Assembly (NCBI GenBank): GCA_949752735.1
Contig: OX457052.1
Span: 32,112,483-32,176,482 of the forward strand
Direction: 5' to 3'
Source of the DNA: Lumbricus terrestris
Lineage: Eukaryota; Annelida; Clitellata; Crassiclitellata; Lumbricidae
Length of the DNA stretch: 64,000 bases
Shown: positions 20,336 through 30,510 of the stretch, one piece after another
How positions within the stretch are numbered: position 1 is the stretch's first letter
Layout of the letters: the number at the start of each line of letters is the position of its first letter
Program-made: the position numbers and the translations under genes
Notes under the pieces: generated by a model
Told to the model about the DNA's origin: nothing
Databases searched by the model: none
The model's input: the letters and a program-made list of their open reading frames with translations, nothing else

Positions 20336-20995
20336 TTAACACTCGAGTGCCCAAGGTATTTTTTGGTACACGAAGGCCCAAGAGGGGGGTCCGCGCGGAC
20401 CCCAGCGTTTTCATGGTAATATCTTGAGAAGGGATTGGAATATCGTTACAGAATTTAGTTCTATGTATTCCCAGATGAATTTGCAATCGATTGATGTATC
20501 TTATACCACAATAACACCACCTGGTGTAAAATAATAGTGTAAAATCTCTTGATACACATTTTATGCTTGCTTGCGTCATTTACCGAAGGAAGTCTATCGT
20601 TTTCATGCTAAAATCTTGAGAAGGGATAGGAATATCATAACAGAATTTAGTTCTATGTAATTCAAAATGAATTTTCAGTCGACTGTTGTATCTTATATCA
20701 CAATAGCACCACCTGGTGCAAAATAATAGTGTCAAAATCTCATGATACACAGTATAATGCTTGCTTGCGTCATTTACCGAAGGAATAGCAGCAAATCTTG
20801 CGGTACCCTTAGTATACGATGTGGTTGTGGGGTACAGGGTTGGACAATACTCACGCAAAATATACCATTCGATGCCCAAATGGTTGCTCTAGGAATACCT
20901 AAAAGCATTTTTGCATATCTATAGCCGTTAAAAAGTTATCCGGAAAAAACGGGCCTGGGGTCCGGTCGGACCCCCCTTGGGCACTCGAGGGTTAA
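20336..20995. mobile_element. piggyBac-like MITE downstream of gene B
   Basis: TTAA at both ends (20336-20339, 20992-20995) with inverted ends CACTCGAGTGCCCAAGG and CCTTGGGCACTCGAGGG; CCC-type ends and a TTAA target are typical of piggyBac. Each end also has a GGGGTCCG...CGGACCCC palindrome. The interior has a 192-bp unit in two tandem copies (from 20408 and 20600). Gene A's 3' flank has the empty site (GTGTGCATTTCAAGATG, about 6341-6357). Confidence 0.87.
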
Positions 20996-21273
20996 GATGG
21001 CTCAGTTATTCGGATGTTCTGTAGAGTTATATTAAGTAGAGTCAAAAATAACTCCTGTGCCTTGTTTGCCATCTGGTTTATTCCTAGATTACAGTCTCTG
21101 GAATATCTGGCCTCCCAGACGGCGACTAGGTTTACCAAAGTGTGATGCAGTTACCTCTCTATTCGCTAGATGCCGTTTATCTACAATGCATGTTGGCACA
21201 GCTAAGAGTTAGAAGTACTGTGTTATTCGCTAGGTGGACTAAGATGTCGGTTAGTGAATGTAATTGAACTTGT

Positions 21274-21368
21274 CGTTTATGGATGGTCACGTTTTATCTT
21301 AGAGGACCAATCCGTCAAGGTCGAGACGGATTGGTCCTCTAAGATAAAAACGTGACCATCCATAAACG
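21274..21368. repeat. Long near-perfect hairpin
   Basis: Arms 21274-21316 and 21325-21368 are complementary over 43 bp apart from one bulged A, with an 8-base loop (AAGGTCGA). The arm contains TAGAGGACCAATCCGTC. No terminal motif or reading frame is associated with it. Confidence 0.85.
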
Positions 21369-21508
21369 GTGAGTTGTACGAGTGAAATCCTTACCATACC
21401 GCTGCCCGTTCGAATATTTAAACCAATAATAGTATCGGAAAGCGTGTACAGTGTTACACAGTTAAGATACCCCTCTCAATAAACAATTATTTGTAGGGTA
21501 TATGCCTC

Positions 21509-21840
21509 CAGGGGCGGATCCAGGAGGGGCCAATCCGGCCATGGCCCCCATTTAAAAATTGCATGGGACGTGGCCCCCCATTTGGTTTCAATAAGCCATG
21601 AAATAAATGTAGTGGGAGAGAAAAACAGGACATCAGGCCCCCTATTACAAAATCGTGCGGGACGTGGCCCACCCCCGTCGATTTAGCGGCGGTTGAGATG
21701 GAACCTTTTCTCGAAAATTTGGTCGATGACTAAAAAAAAGGTCATCAGTTTTTTCGGCGGCACAACGAAATTTTTTCCCTGTCCCACCAACAAGACCCAA
21801 AATTTTGCCCCCCCTTCGAAAATTTCTGTATCCGCCCTTG
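21509..21840 (-). mobile_element. hAT-like MITE family 'GGGCGGATCCAG', copy 2 (inverted)
   Basis: 332 bp, ends CAGGGGCGGATCCAG and CTGTATCCGCCCTTG, with an exact 8-bp duplication TATGCCTC (21501-21508 and 21841-21848). Reverse-oriented relative of 16525-16854, with the same internal order. Confidence 0.9.
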
Positions 21841-21959
21841 TATGCCTCCAACCCTGTTCCGTGGCCAGAATCGACTCCAAGCAAACAATTGTAAAACGTT
21901 CATGATTTGAACTTTGCATTCTCATTGACATGTATGCAAACAGCTGGCACAATAGAAAA

Positions 21960-22320
21960 TACACTAACTTGCTTACTCGCTATACTTACTCGCTTACTTG
22001 TTCCCCTGCTCGTTCACTTATTTACTTACTTACTTACTTACTTACTTGCCACTTACTTGCGCTAGAAAGTGAGTAACTAGCTAGCTTATTTTTGGGCTTG
22101 CTTGCTTACATACTTGCCCATTTGCTTACTTACTTGCTTACTTATTTACTTGCCTGCTGAATTAGCTGCTTGCTTACTTACTCAATCAGCTACATATTTT
22201 CCTTATTGTCTATTTTCATATTTACTTACTTGCTCACTTGTTTACTTAATTACTTACTTACTTACATGCTTGCTTACATATTTAGTCACTTATTTCATTG
22301 ATCGCCCACTTCCTTACGTA
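21960..22320. repeat. Degenerate (CTTA)n / (CTTG)n tract
   Basis: Irregular four-base units (TTAC, TTGC) with a pure CTTA stretch at about 22019-22048. Confidence 0.8.
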
Positions 22321-22574
22321 GCCTACTGAACCACTTATTTACGTATCTGTGGTGTTGCTGTTTTGGCTCAGCTCAGATTGTGGCCCATTATTTATGCCTC
22401 TCGAAATTCGTTTCATCGGGAGACTCAGTCACTGTCTATTAATCTCTCTGATGTTTATGGTCGTCCGAGCGGCATCCGCGAGTGAAATGGCATCGAAGCA
22501 CACACAGCCGGTGCTATATTTTTTGCAATATTATGAGTTCAAATGCCGCTGCAAACGCGAGCGGCAGCGGTGGC

Positions 22575-23003
22575 CAGCGTTGCCACTCTAAAAAATGAAA
22601 TAACCCAAGTTGGATGGCCGAAAAACCCAAGAAAACCCAAGTTCAGCAAATCTTTCGAAAATGTTCAGAATTTTCTGAATTTCCCGTCCGAAAATCTCAA
22701 CTCTTTCGAAAATGTTCACAATTTTCCTTCGAAATTTCTGATGACCTTTTTTTCTTTTTACTCATCCGGCAAAATCGTTCGAAAATATCCAACATTTCCC
22801 CAAAATGTCCAAAATGTCCCCCAAAATGTCCAAAATTTCCCGAAAATGTCCAAAATTTCTTGAAAATATCAACAATTTTCCGGTTTTTTCCGTCGAAAAT
22901 AACCCAAGCAAAAAACCCAAGTTCTTCCCGAAAAACCCCATTTCCCAAGTTCGGATCGAAAACCCAAGATCTTGTGGAAAAAACCCAAGGAGTGGCAACG
23001 CTG
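22575..23003. mobile_element. hAT-like MITE with AACCCAAG repeats
   Basis: 429 bp, perfect inverted ends CAGCGTTGCCACTC and GAGTGGCAACGCTG, flanked by GCGGTGGC (22567-22574) and GTGGGGGC (23004-23011; 6 of 8). The interior has repeated AACCCAAG near both ends and CCAAAATGTCC units in the middle, plus GATGACCTTTTTTTC as in the other MITEs. Confidence 0.75.
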
Positions 23004-23339
23004 GTGGGGGCGGGTGGTCTTATATAGCGCCTCGTTTGATGGACGATCTTTTGCAGCAGTCCCAAGATATCGCTTCAAAGCTAGGTGACATCAGGCAGAC
23101 TGTGCGATGCGATCCATCATGAACCCAATTCATCTTCTTTTCTCATATCTCCAGCCTCTTTCTTCCTCCCATTTGACTTATAATGTCATGAATATAATAA
23201 TAATTATTGCGCCTTTCTCTGCACGTCAGCCAGTCGTTTCTGTATTTTTTACTTTCTTATTATTCATTATTATTGCTTCCGTGTTTTATTGCGCAATCTG
23301 CTTTGATGTCCCATTGTGCGTTTGCAAATGTAGTAGGAC

Positions 23340-23709
23340 CAGGGCTTAAAGTGTGCCTGGACGGTCATGGACGGCGTCCATCCACTCAGGGCTTTTTAAA
23401 CGTGCAGTTGCACACAAAATGTGCAATTCTAAATGGATTTGTGCTGTTGTATAAGCACTTCTGTACAACTAAAACTAGCAAAGAGGTCCGATTTGAAGCA
23501 ATTTTCTATCGAAGATGGGAAAGGAAAGAAGGAGTTGTGCAGTTCTAAAAATTCCTTAAAAACAGCCCTGCATGCACTTATTTCAAAATCTGAACGCCGT
23601 CCTGCCACTTATAGGCCAGCACTGAATGGAAAGGTAAGGGACGTCCAAGCACTTCTTTTGGAAAGGTAAGAGCGTCCAGGCATTTATTTTTCCCACACTT
23701 TTAGCACTG
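23340..23709 (+). mobile_element. hAT-like MITE 'CAGGGCTTAAAGTG' interrupted by a second MITE
   Basis: Ends CAGGGCTTAAAGTG and CACTTTTAGCACTG; flanks AGTAGGAC and AGTAGGCA. Removing the nested element and its 8-bp duplication leaves 178 bp, exactly the length of the uninterrupted relative at 54733-54910. Contains paired GCGTCCAGGCA-type units. Confidence 0.85.
23387..23570 (+). mobile_element. Nested hAT-like MITE 'CAGGGCTTTTTAA'
   Basis: 184 bp, ends CAGGGCTTTTTAA and TTAAAAACAGCCCTG, flanked by CATCCACT (23379-23386) and CATGCACT (23571-23578). The pre-insertion site is visible in 54733-54910 (GGCGTCCATGCACTTATT on its minus strand). A relative is at 35848-36052. Confidence 0.85.
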
Positions 23710-23879
23710 AGTAGGCACATATAATAAAGGCTATATTCACTAACTTACTTACTTTATTCCATAGACAAATATTATATACATAATACATATGTCATAAATT
23801 ATATTTAAAATTATTTTATATAATTATTATATGCACATTCTAATGATTCTATATTCACAATAATAAATAATAATTCTTA

Positions 23880-24075
23880 TATAAAGGTGCCACGCCATCG
23901 TCATCATGTTGCTCTCTGTCGTTTGTCAGGTTCATACTTTTGGGTGCACCACTCCTCTCGCTGTTATAAAGGCACACAAGATACGTTGTTCTCTGCAAGT
24001 GCCAGTCCCAAGCCTGGATAAAGGAGGAGGGCGACACTGATCATCTTTGATATGGCAGTGTCGTTAAACATGTAA
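23880..24075 (+). repeat. Interspersed retroelement-like repeat ending GTGTCGTTAAAC, copy 1
   Basis: Contains AAGTGCCAGTCCCAAGC, GGGCGACACTGATCATC and CAGTGTCGTTAAAC. The same order, reversed, is at 26955-27400 (split by a MITE) and 54176-54260; in those two the end carries a (ACT)n tail, which suggests a 3' end of a SINE or LINE. Confidence 0.5.
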
Positions 24076-24747
24076 CCAGGTCAAAGAACACACAGATTTG
24101 CAGACAGACAATGATGTATACGTGGTAGACGGCGGATAAACGAACTGAGTTATGCAGAGACAGAGGATTAGATAATTATATAACCTATAGGCAGATCAGT
24201 GTATACCCTACATGATGTTTTTGTAGGCCTATAAGTCCATGGACGAATAGACATACAGCAGCCAGACAGACAACCAGAAAAAGAGAGAGACATACAGTAT
24301 AGACAGACAGGCAGACAGACAGATTTTATAATAATTTTTAAGACTGGTGTTTGAAGGTATACATACGTCCGAGTTGCCGTTTGAACAATTTTAGCGGCCA
24401 ATTTATTTATCGTATTCCGGATGCTAGAAGATGCCGTTGTTTGTAGCGGCAACAATTTTAATTTAAGAGCCAGTGTTGAACTTTCTTATTTAATGCAGAT
24501 AATTCGAATTGCTCTTATTTTGCTGAAGAATCGCTAACTTAATTTTTCTCGTTTTCTCAATTTCGATGTTTGTCTCGACCTGTACATAACCTAATAACAT
24601 CTTCGGTCGCTTCCCTCTTCCAATCCACCGGTCCATAATTTTTTATCAATATTCAAATCTTCCGTCCGCTTGCCTAGCTGTCTGTCTGCTTTGCTGTATT
24701 TCAATCTGCCTGGCCGACTTGTCATTAAGTCAACCAATCTGTTTGCT

Positions 24748-24789
24748 TGTCAGTCAGTCAGTCAGTCAGTCAGTCAGTCAGTCAGTCAG
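24748..24789. repeat. (GTCA)n microsatellite
   Basis: About ten uninterrupted GTCA units. Confidence 0.9.
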
Positions 24790-24857
24790 CATGATTGCCT
24801 TTTTGACTGTATAATGTGTACATGTACATGTATACAAGTTTCTTCCAACTCCAAAAG

Positions 24858-24928
24858 CGAATTTAATCTAATAGCATAAAATGACTATATATATATTATA
24901 GTCATTTTATGCTATTAGATTAAATTCG
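24858..24928. repeat. Perfect 32-bp-stem hairpin
   Basis: 24858-24889 and 24897-24928 are exact complements (around CTAATAGCATAAAATGAC), separated by 7 bases of TA. It directly precedes GT, TA and (TATG)n tracts. Confidence 0.85.
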
Positions 24929-24970
24929 TGTGTGTGTGTGTATATATATATATACACATGCATACATACT

Positions 24971-25155
24971 ATGTATGTATGTATGTATGTATGTATGTAT
25001 GTATGTATGTATGTATGTATGTATGTATGTATGTATGTATGTATGTATGTATGTATGTATGTATGTATGTCTGTATGTCTCTGTATGTCTGTATGTCTCT
25101 GTATGTCTCTGTATGTCTCTGTCTGTCTCTGTCTGTCTCTCTCTGTCTCTCTCTC

Positions 25156-25202
<47 letters not shown>

Positions 25203-25210
25203 CTCTCTCT
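24971..25210. repeat. (TATG)n then (CTGT)n and (TC)n microsatellite
   Basis: About 24 TATG units (24971-25068), grading through CTGTATGTCT and CTGTCT into CT repeats. Open in three frames on one strand only because of its periodicity; not a gene. Confidence 0.9.
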
Positions 25211-25652
25211 ACACGTGTCTACAGATGTAGACTGTCTATTTGCATCGTCACATGTGCGTCTTACGAGACATAATTACTGAGGTTTGACGAGATGCTTAAG
25301 GAGCTGACAGAGTTCTACCTGAACCGTCAACCTGTCTATACCGTCTGAGGTCGATTCAACCTTGCCTGACTTCGACGAGCGATCAATGCTCGCACCTGCT
25401 TTCTTCATTCGACAAACGACCAACAAGTTCGCAGAAAATGTCTAATTATGCAATGTCTACTAGCAATCAGAGACTATAATTATTATAGAGTGGCAATAAT
25501 ATTTATTATCTATAAACAGTATAGGACGATTTAGTGTAATTAAATATAGACACGGATATTCAGATATTATGGCGGCAATGTCTACTGATATTATCAAGAC
25601 AGCGTTGTAACCGTTGACGTACTAATATTCAGAAACTGTGTGTAGACGGTGT

Positions 25653-25773
25653 GCACATTAGGCCTATACATAAGTATCATACGGTATGTTATATATACTA
25701 TATATATATTATACGTATATTATATATATATATATACTATACCGTATAATACATATTCATAGGCCTAATGTGC
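25653..25773. repeat. AT-rich imperfect inverted repeat
   Basis: Left arm GCACATTAGGCCTATACATA, right arm TATTCATAGGCCTAATGTGC, with CATACGGTAT and ATACCGTATA inside and a TATA-rich centre. About 120 bp foldback. Confidence 0.65.
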
Positions 25774-26159
25774 TAAGTTTTCGTATATACACTGTATATA
25801 CATACTATAAATATATAATATATATTATATATTTATATTTATATATATTGTATATAAATTTGGCACTGTTGGATCCAGGATATAATGGATGAAGGGGCAT
25901 CGACCTCTTCCTTCTTAATTTGATCAGCAAGCGGTATATGTCGGAGGCCAAACTGCAGCTTACCTGACCCGACGGTTGCATGGACCAAAGCAGCTGTTGC
26001 AACGTCTGTGAAACGGATCGACTGCTGTAGGCAGAATTCTCTTCGTTGTGCAATTGTAAACGATGCTAGAGTTTTGCTTTAAACAATGCACACCAAACCG
26101 CATCTTTTGTATCAAAACCGTCAGTATAATTTATTACAGACTGGAAAGGGTTCCAATTC

Positions 26160-26280
26160 CGTTGACACGCAAACCCCACGATTCGGGGCGCTTACTAATA
26201 AAAGAGCGCATCTGAGTAGATATCTTGAAGAGGCGCTATATAAATTCTCAGAATGAATGAATGAATGAATGAATGAATAA
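26160..26280 (+). repeat. 3' tail of a SINE/LINE with (GAAT)n
   Basis: GAAGAGGCGCTATATAAATT followed by CTCAGAATGAATGAATGAAT, the common GCGCTATATAAAT tail seen in many L2/CR1-linked SINEs. Similar tails: 32320-32412 (+), 45345-45370 (+), 23190-23225 (-), 34515-34555 (-) and 63640-63680 (-). Confidence 0.5.
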
Positions 26281-26837
26281 TTAAGCATGATTAATTAGTA
26301 GGCTATTATAGTGCCTTCTACAGCGTTGCGTGCACGCAACATTCTCTCTTAGTTCTAATTATGCCAGTCCATCTGACACTTTGACATATGCGCTACCAGA
26401 TGTTTTACTGTAACACTCTATAGAGTATACACTGAGCTATATAAATACACTACAATAGAATAACAATACATGGCAGTTGTAACCATGCAGATATTATAGT
26501 TGTAACAGACAGTTTATATAGTGCCTTCAAATCGAACCGATTTAGAAATAGTCATCGCACTAAGAATCGAGCGGTGACAAGTGGCGCTCGAATGACCGTG
26601 GGAATATCCCAGACGTAGAGTGCAGGATAAAACCAGCGGACTACCATTGAGTAGACCATAATAACGGTTTTAGTACAGCGACAAAGTATTGTATTGTACT
26701 GGAACTGTAATGTATTATATCTGATTATTGATCGAGCGTTTCTCTTGTGTCTGTGTAAATGTTGCTGTTTGTTTGTGTACATGAGCGCCTGTTATCGAGC
26801 AGCATAAGCCGTTCAGAAACCTTCCGAGAGCGAGAGT

Positions 26838-26838
26838 A

Positions 26839-26913
<75 letters not shown>

Positions 26914-26950
26914 CAGTAGCAGTAGCAGTAGCAGTAGCAGTAGTAGTAGT
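26838..26950. repeat. (AGT)n / (AGC)n microsatellite
   Basis: About 37 units, with AGC interruptions at the right. It adjoins the TTTTCAGTTTAATGACACTG end of the repeat in 26955-27400. Confidence 0.9.
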
Positions 26951-26954
26951 AACA

Positions 26955-27420
26955 GGCTATTTTCAGTTTAATGACACTGTGTGATAACAAACATCATTAG
27001 CGTCGCAGCCCTCTTTTATCTATGCTTGGGACTGGCCTGAGGCGGATCCGGGGGGAGCAAATCCAGCCTGGTCCCCCCCCCCCCCCCATTGAGAAACGCA
27101 TATAGAACGTGCTCCTCCCCCAATTTGGCTTCAACAAGCTTTCAACAGTTACTGTAGGTTTGAATGGCATATTTTCCAGACAATTCGGCTAGATGACTAA
27201 AAAAGGTCACCACGTATTTTTGTCAGGGAGAATGATATACATTTCAAGCCAAGATGGACCAGACGATTAAAAAAAGGTCATCAGTTTTTTCGGGCGAAAA
27301 GATCAACAAAGTTTCCCAAAATTTTGCCCCCTTCTCGAAAATTTCTGTATCCGCCCCTGGGACTGGCACTTTCAGAGTACAGACAGTGACGGAGTTATCC
27401 CGTTGGCAGACAGTAAGTGG
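26955..27420 (-). repeat. Interspersed retroelement-like repeat, copy 2, split by a MITE
   Basis: GTTTAATGACACTGTGTGAT, then CCCTCTTTTATCTATGCTTG, interrupted at 27037-27359, then resuming GGGACTGGCACTTTCAGAG. It is the reverse of 23880-24075. Confidence 0.5.
27037..27359 (-). mobile_element. hAT-like MITE family 'GGGCGGATCCAG', copy 3
   Basis: 323 bp, ends CTGAGGCGGATCCGG and CTGTATCCGCCCCTG, with an exact 8-bp duplication GGACTGGC (27029-27036 and 27360-27367). The host repeat's empty site is seen at about 24000 (CAGTCCCAAGC). Confidence 0.88.
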
Positions 27421-27609
27421 TGTGAAAATCGCTGGATGAACCACTGACTCTCAAATCTCAATCCGTCCATCTTTTCATCTGTCACAAAGGAGGACAATGC
27501 ATCAGTCGCTTTGTTCTCTTTGTAAATCAGCGTGCATGCGTCCGTGTCTATATATGTGTACATGAGTGTAAATGTATGTACAGTTGTACACGTGTATGTA
27601 TGTAGGGGA

Positions 27610-27705
27610 ACGAACATCATCCCCATGGACATTATCACCTGGACATTATCCCCCGGACAAAAGCCCCGGACATTATTCCCCCGGGGTAGGACATTATCCC
27701 CCCAG
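27610..27705. repeat. GGACATTATCCCCC minisatellite
   Basis: Five imperfect units of 14-19 bases (GGACATTATCACCT, GGACATTATCCCCC and variants). Confidence 0.75.
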
Positions 27706-29778
27706 TCTGTGATATCATTACTTAAAAATGATGCACAAAATATAAAACGATGCCAAAAGCAAAAACGTTTTTGGGAGAGAAAAATAACGAAAAATACCGT
27801 TTTCAACAACCGTTGTCCACAACAACGTTTTTAACAATTATGCCTTGTTTTCCATTGTGTCCAATGTGTTCCTCGGTGTACCGTGTACCTGCGCGTCACT
27901 CTGCCTTTCCTGTGTATCCCTATGTATGTGTGTCTGCGTATACGTGTCCCTCTGTGTATGTGCCTGCGTGACTGTGTCGGCAAAATAGCAGATTAGGCCT
28001 TTGTTGTCACACGCATGTTTGGTTCTGCCGCTCATAAAACCTCGAATTAATCTAATTGAACACGCACTGGTTAGCTGACGACTCGACCGTTAAAGCTGCC
28101 TGTCATCCATTTGTATGGACTGCCGTTCAGTCGCCCACTCGCTCATACATGCATAAACAATTCAGAAAGGTGAATTGTACAAACTGGCAGGTCATATATT
28201 CACACAAAAACACTCATTTAACCATGCATAATGCATTTATAATTATGTATATAATTTGCAATATATTATAATTATTATATATATATAACGTATATTTGTA
28301 TGTATTGTATGAATATATATATGTATATTTGTATGTATATGTATAATATTGTACAAGTATATGTATATGTAGGCCAATACTTATAATTATGTAGTCTACT
28401 AGTCATACATGTACATTTATATTTATATTAATGTATAATGTATAATATATTTTCATGTAGGTCTGTGTGTGTCGAATAAAAATATACGCAATCTAAGCGC
28501 ACCACAGATAATTACATCTGCAGATATCATTATGTATTGTTCACATAATTTACTGTTATTGTTATACAATAACATAGTTTATTGTCATTGTGTTACGACG
28601 ACAATGATTATTATTGTCTATCTGCAGAAGCGAGTGGATGGTTTTGTTCAATGTGTTCTGCCCAATTATTTATTTATGTGTTTTCAGTCATTTATATTGC
28701 ACCAAAAGCACAAGTAGGTCATCGTATAACTATATGGGCAGTGAGCGCCTAACTTGTTCTTTAGTCCAGAAACTGTTGCTATATATACATGTAGCCTACT
28801 CGGGACTTCTCTTGAAAAAGTGTCGTTAATCCCGAAGCACTACGGGACTTCTCGGAGTTCGATTTTCAACGGTATCGACTTAGCCCTTGGCTTCTGACCC
28901 TTTGACTGTTTTGGAGCTGACCTCGGACGCCAGAATTGACCTCTTGACCTCTAAACCAGTCCATGGTTTTGGATTCAACTGAGATTTCTGCCCCACGACT
29001 TAACCTTCGTCTTCTGTACAGTTCAGGATAATGCCAGTGATTATTGTTGTTGTTGTACTGTTGCTCTCGTTAATTATCATCGTTGTCGTCGTCCTTATCG
29101 TCATCGTTGTCGTCGTCATCGTCACCGCCATCGCCAACAACAGAGTGAATTGAGAGCGTCATGGTCATGGTCAGAGGCGCTTTGATGGAGAACCGAGAAA
29201 GCTCTTATAATTATTCGCACACATCTATATAACTAAAGATTCTAAAGGCTCTCGCCATGCAAACTTTAGGTATTTTAGCATGACCGTATATAAAACAATC
29301 AGGATTGGCTGATTTGATTTGAATTTGATTGACTTTCTCGATAGTGTGTGCTTTGGTGAAAACGGTGAAGGTCATTAAGAGGACATGCATGTTGGGAAAT
29401 GCATTCAACACGTGAAACTCTATACCCTTTAACGGGACCGATTTCTCATGAGGATTCAAATTCTAGCGACACCCGGGTTTCGCTGCAATTGGAGACCAGC
29501 CTTCGGGGGGACATCGTAGAACAGAGAAATTGGATTAGTCCACGTGGCAGCTGCTCTGCTCTCAGATAACCAGATTCGCTCTGATCGAAGAGAATTAACA
29601 TGGGCTAAATTTAGATTAACGCTGGTTCATTGCCACGCTATGCTAAAGTAAATAAGTAAGTGGCTCTTGTACGAGATTGCTCTTAAATCATTCTCGGTGA
29701 CTTTACGGTCTAGAGGATGGCACAAGATCATCCATTGACCAACTGTGGACGACCATTCTGACGCAACGCAGCGCAGCG
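27706..29778. other. Stretch without a recognised gene
   Basis: AT-rich tracts (28200-28460), GT/GTAT tracts at 27840-27980, a TGTCGTCGTC-type tract at 29040-29140. No exon or domain could be supported. Confidence 0.4.
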
Positions 29779-29868
29779 CTCGCAAATAAGTTGGTGCCCT
29801 TCTGTAAGCTGTAGTGCAATTCTGTAGATATTTGAAGTTTGCGGTTACGATTAAGATTACGCGAAAAG
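29779..29868 (+). repeat. Short interspersed repeat AATAAGTTGGTGCC, copy 2
   Basis: GCTCGCAAATAAGTTGGTGC, then GTAGTGCAATTCTGTAG and TTTGCGGTTACGATTAAGAT; same motif order as 2824-2905 reversed. Confidence 0.5.
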
Positions 29869-29915
29869 TATTAAAGTTTGTATGAAAGGCTCTACATCAA
29901 GACGAGAATATTAGC

Positions 29916-30107
29916 ATGGGTTTTGTCCGAGGGTTTGTCCGAGGGTTTGTCCGGGGGTTTGTCCGGGAGTTGTCCAGAAGTTTTATCCAGAGGTTTTGTC
30001 CTGGGTTTTGTCTGAGGGTTTTGTCCGGGGTTTGTCCAGGGTTTTATCCATGGTGTTTTTTGTCCCGAGGTTTTGTCCGGGGTTTTGTCCAAAGGTTTTT
30101 TGACTGA
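29916..30107. repeat. GGGTTTGTCCGA minisatellite
   Basis: About 15 units of 10-14 bases, e.g. GGGTTTGTCCGA, GGTTTTGTCCGG. Reads as G-F-V-R or T-K-P-x repeats, which follows from the unit length. Confidence 0.85.
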
Positions 30108-30317
30108 GGAAGAAAGAGAGTATAACAATAATTATGAGTCTGTAAATGGATTCTATAAATTAAGTAAATGGACATGATCAGTTTGTAAGAAAAGAAATCG
30201 ATCAATAAGTAAGTAAATATCTAGAGAGTAGAGAAATAAGTAGAAAATAAGTGAGTGAAAATATCATAAGTGCACATTAAGTAATTAAGACGAGAAAAAA
30301 GTGGAATAAGAGAAGGA

Positions 30318-30510
30318 ACAAGAGGAGAAGGAGGAGGAGGAGGAGGAGGAGGAGGAGGAGAAGGAGAAGGAGAAGGAAAAGGAGAAGGAGAAGGAGAAGG
30401 AGAAGGAGAAGGAGAAGGAGAAGGAGAAGGAGAAGGAGAAGGAGAAGGAGGAGGAATTAAAGGACAAGGAAGAGGAGGAAAAGAAGGAGAAGAAGAAGAA
30501 TAAAGATGGG
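30318..30510. repeat. Polypurine (GAG)n / (AAGGAG)n tract
   Basis: GGA units then about 14 AAGGAG units; strand-asymmetric and prone to triplex formation. Confidence 0.9.

Noticed and set aside
22614..23065. Genes in overlapping frames of 105-137 codons
   Set aside because: All lie in the MITE at 22575-23003 with AACCCAAG/CCAAAATGTCC repeats.
24748..25210. CRISPR-like spaced repeats
   Set aside because: Contiguous microsatellites without unique spacers; the genome is eukaryotic.
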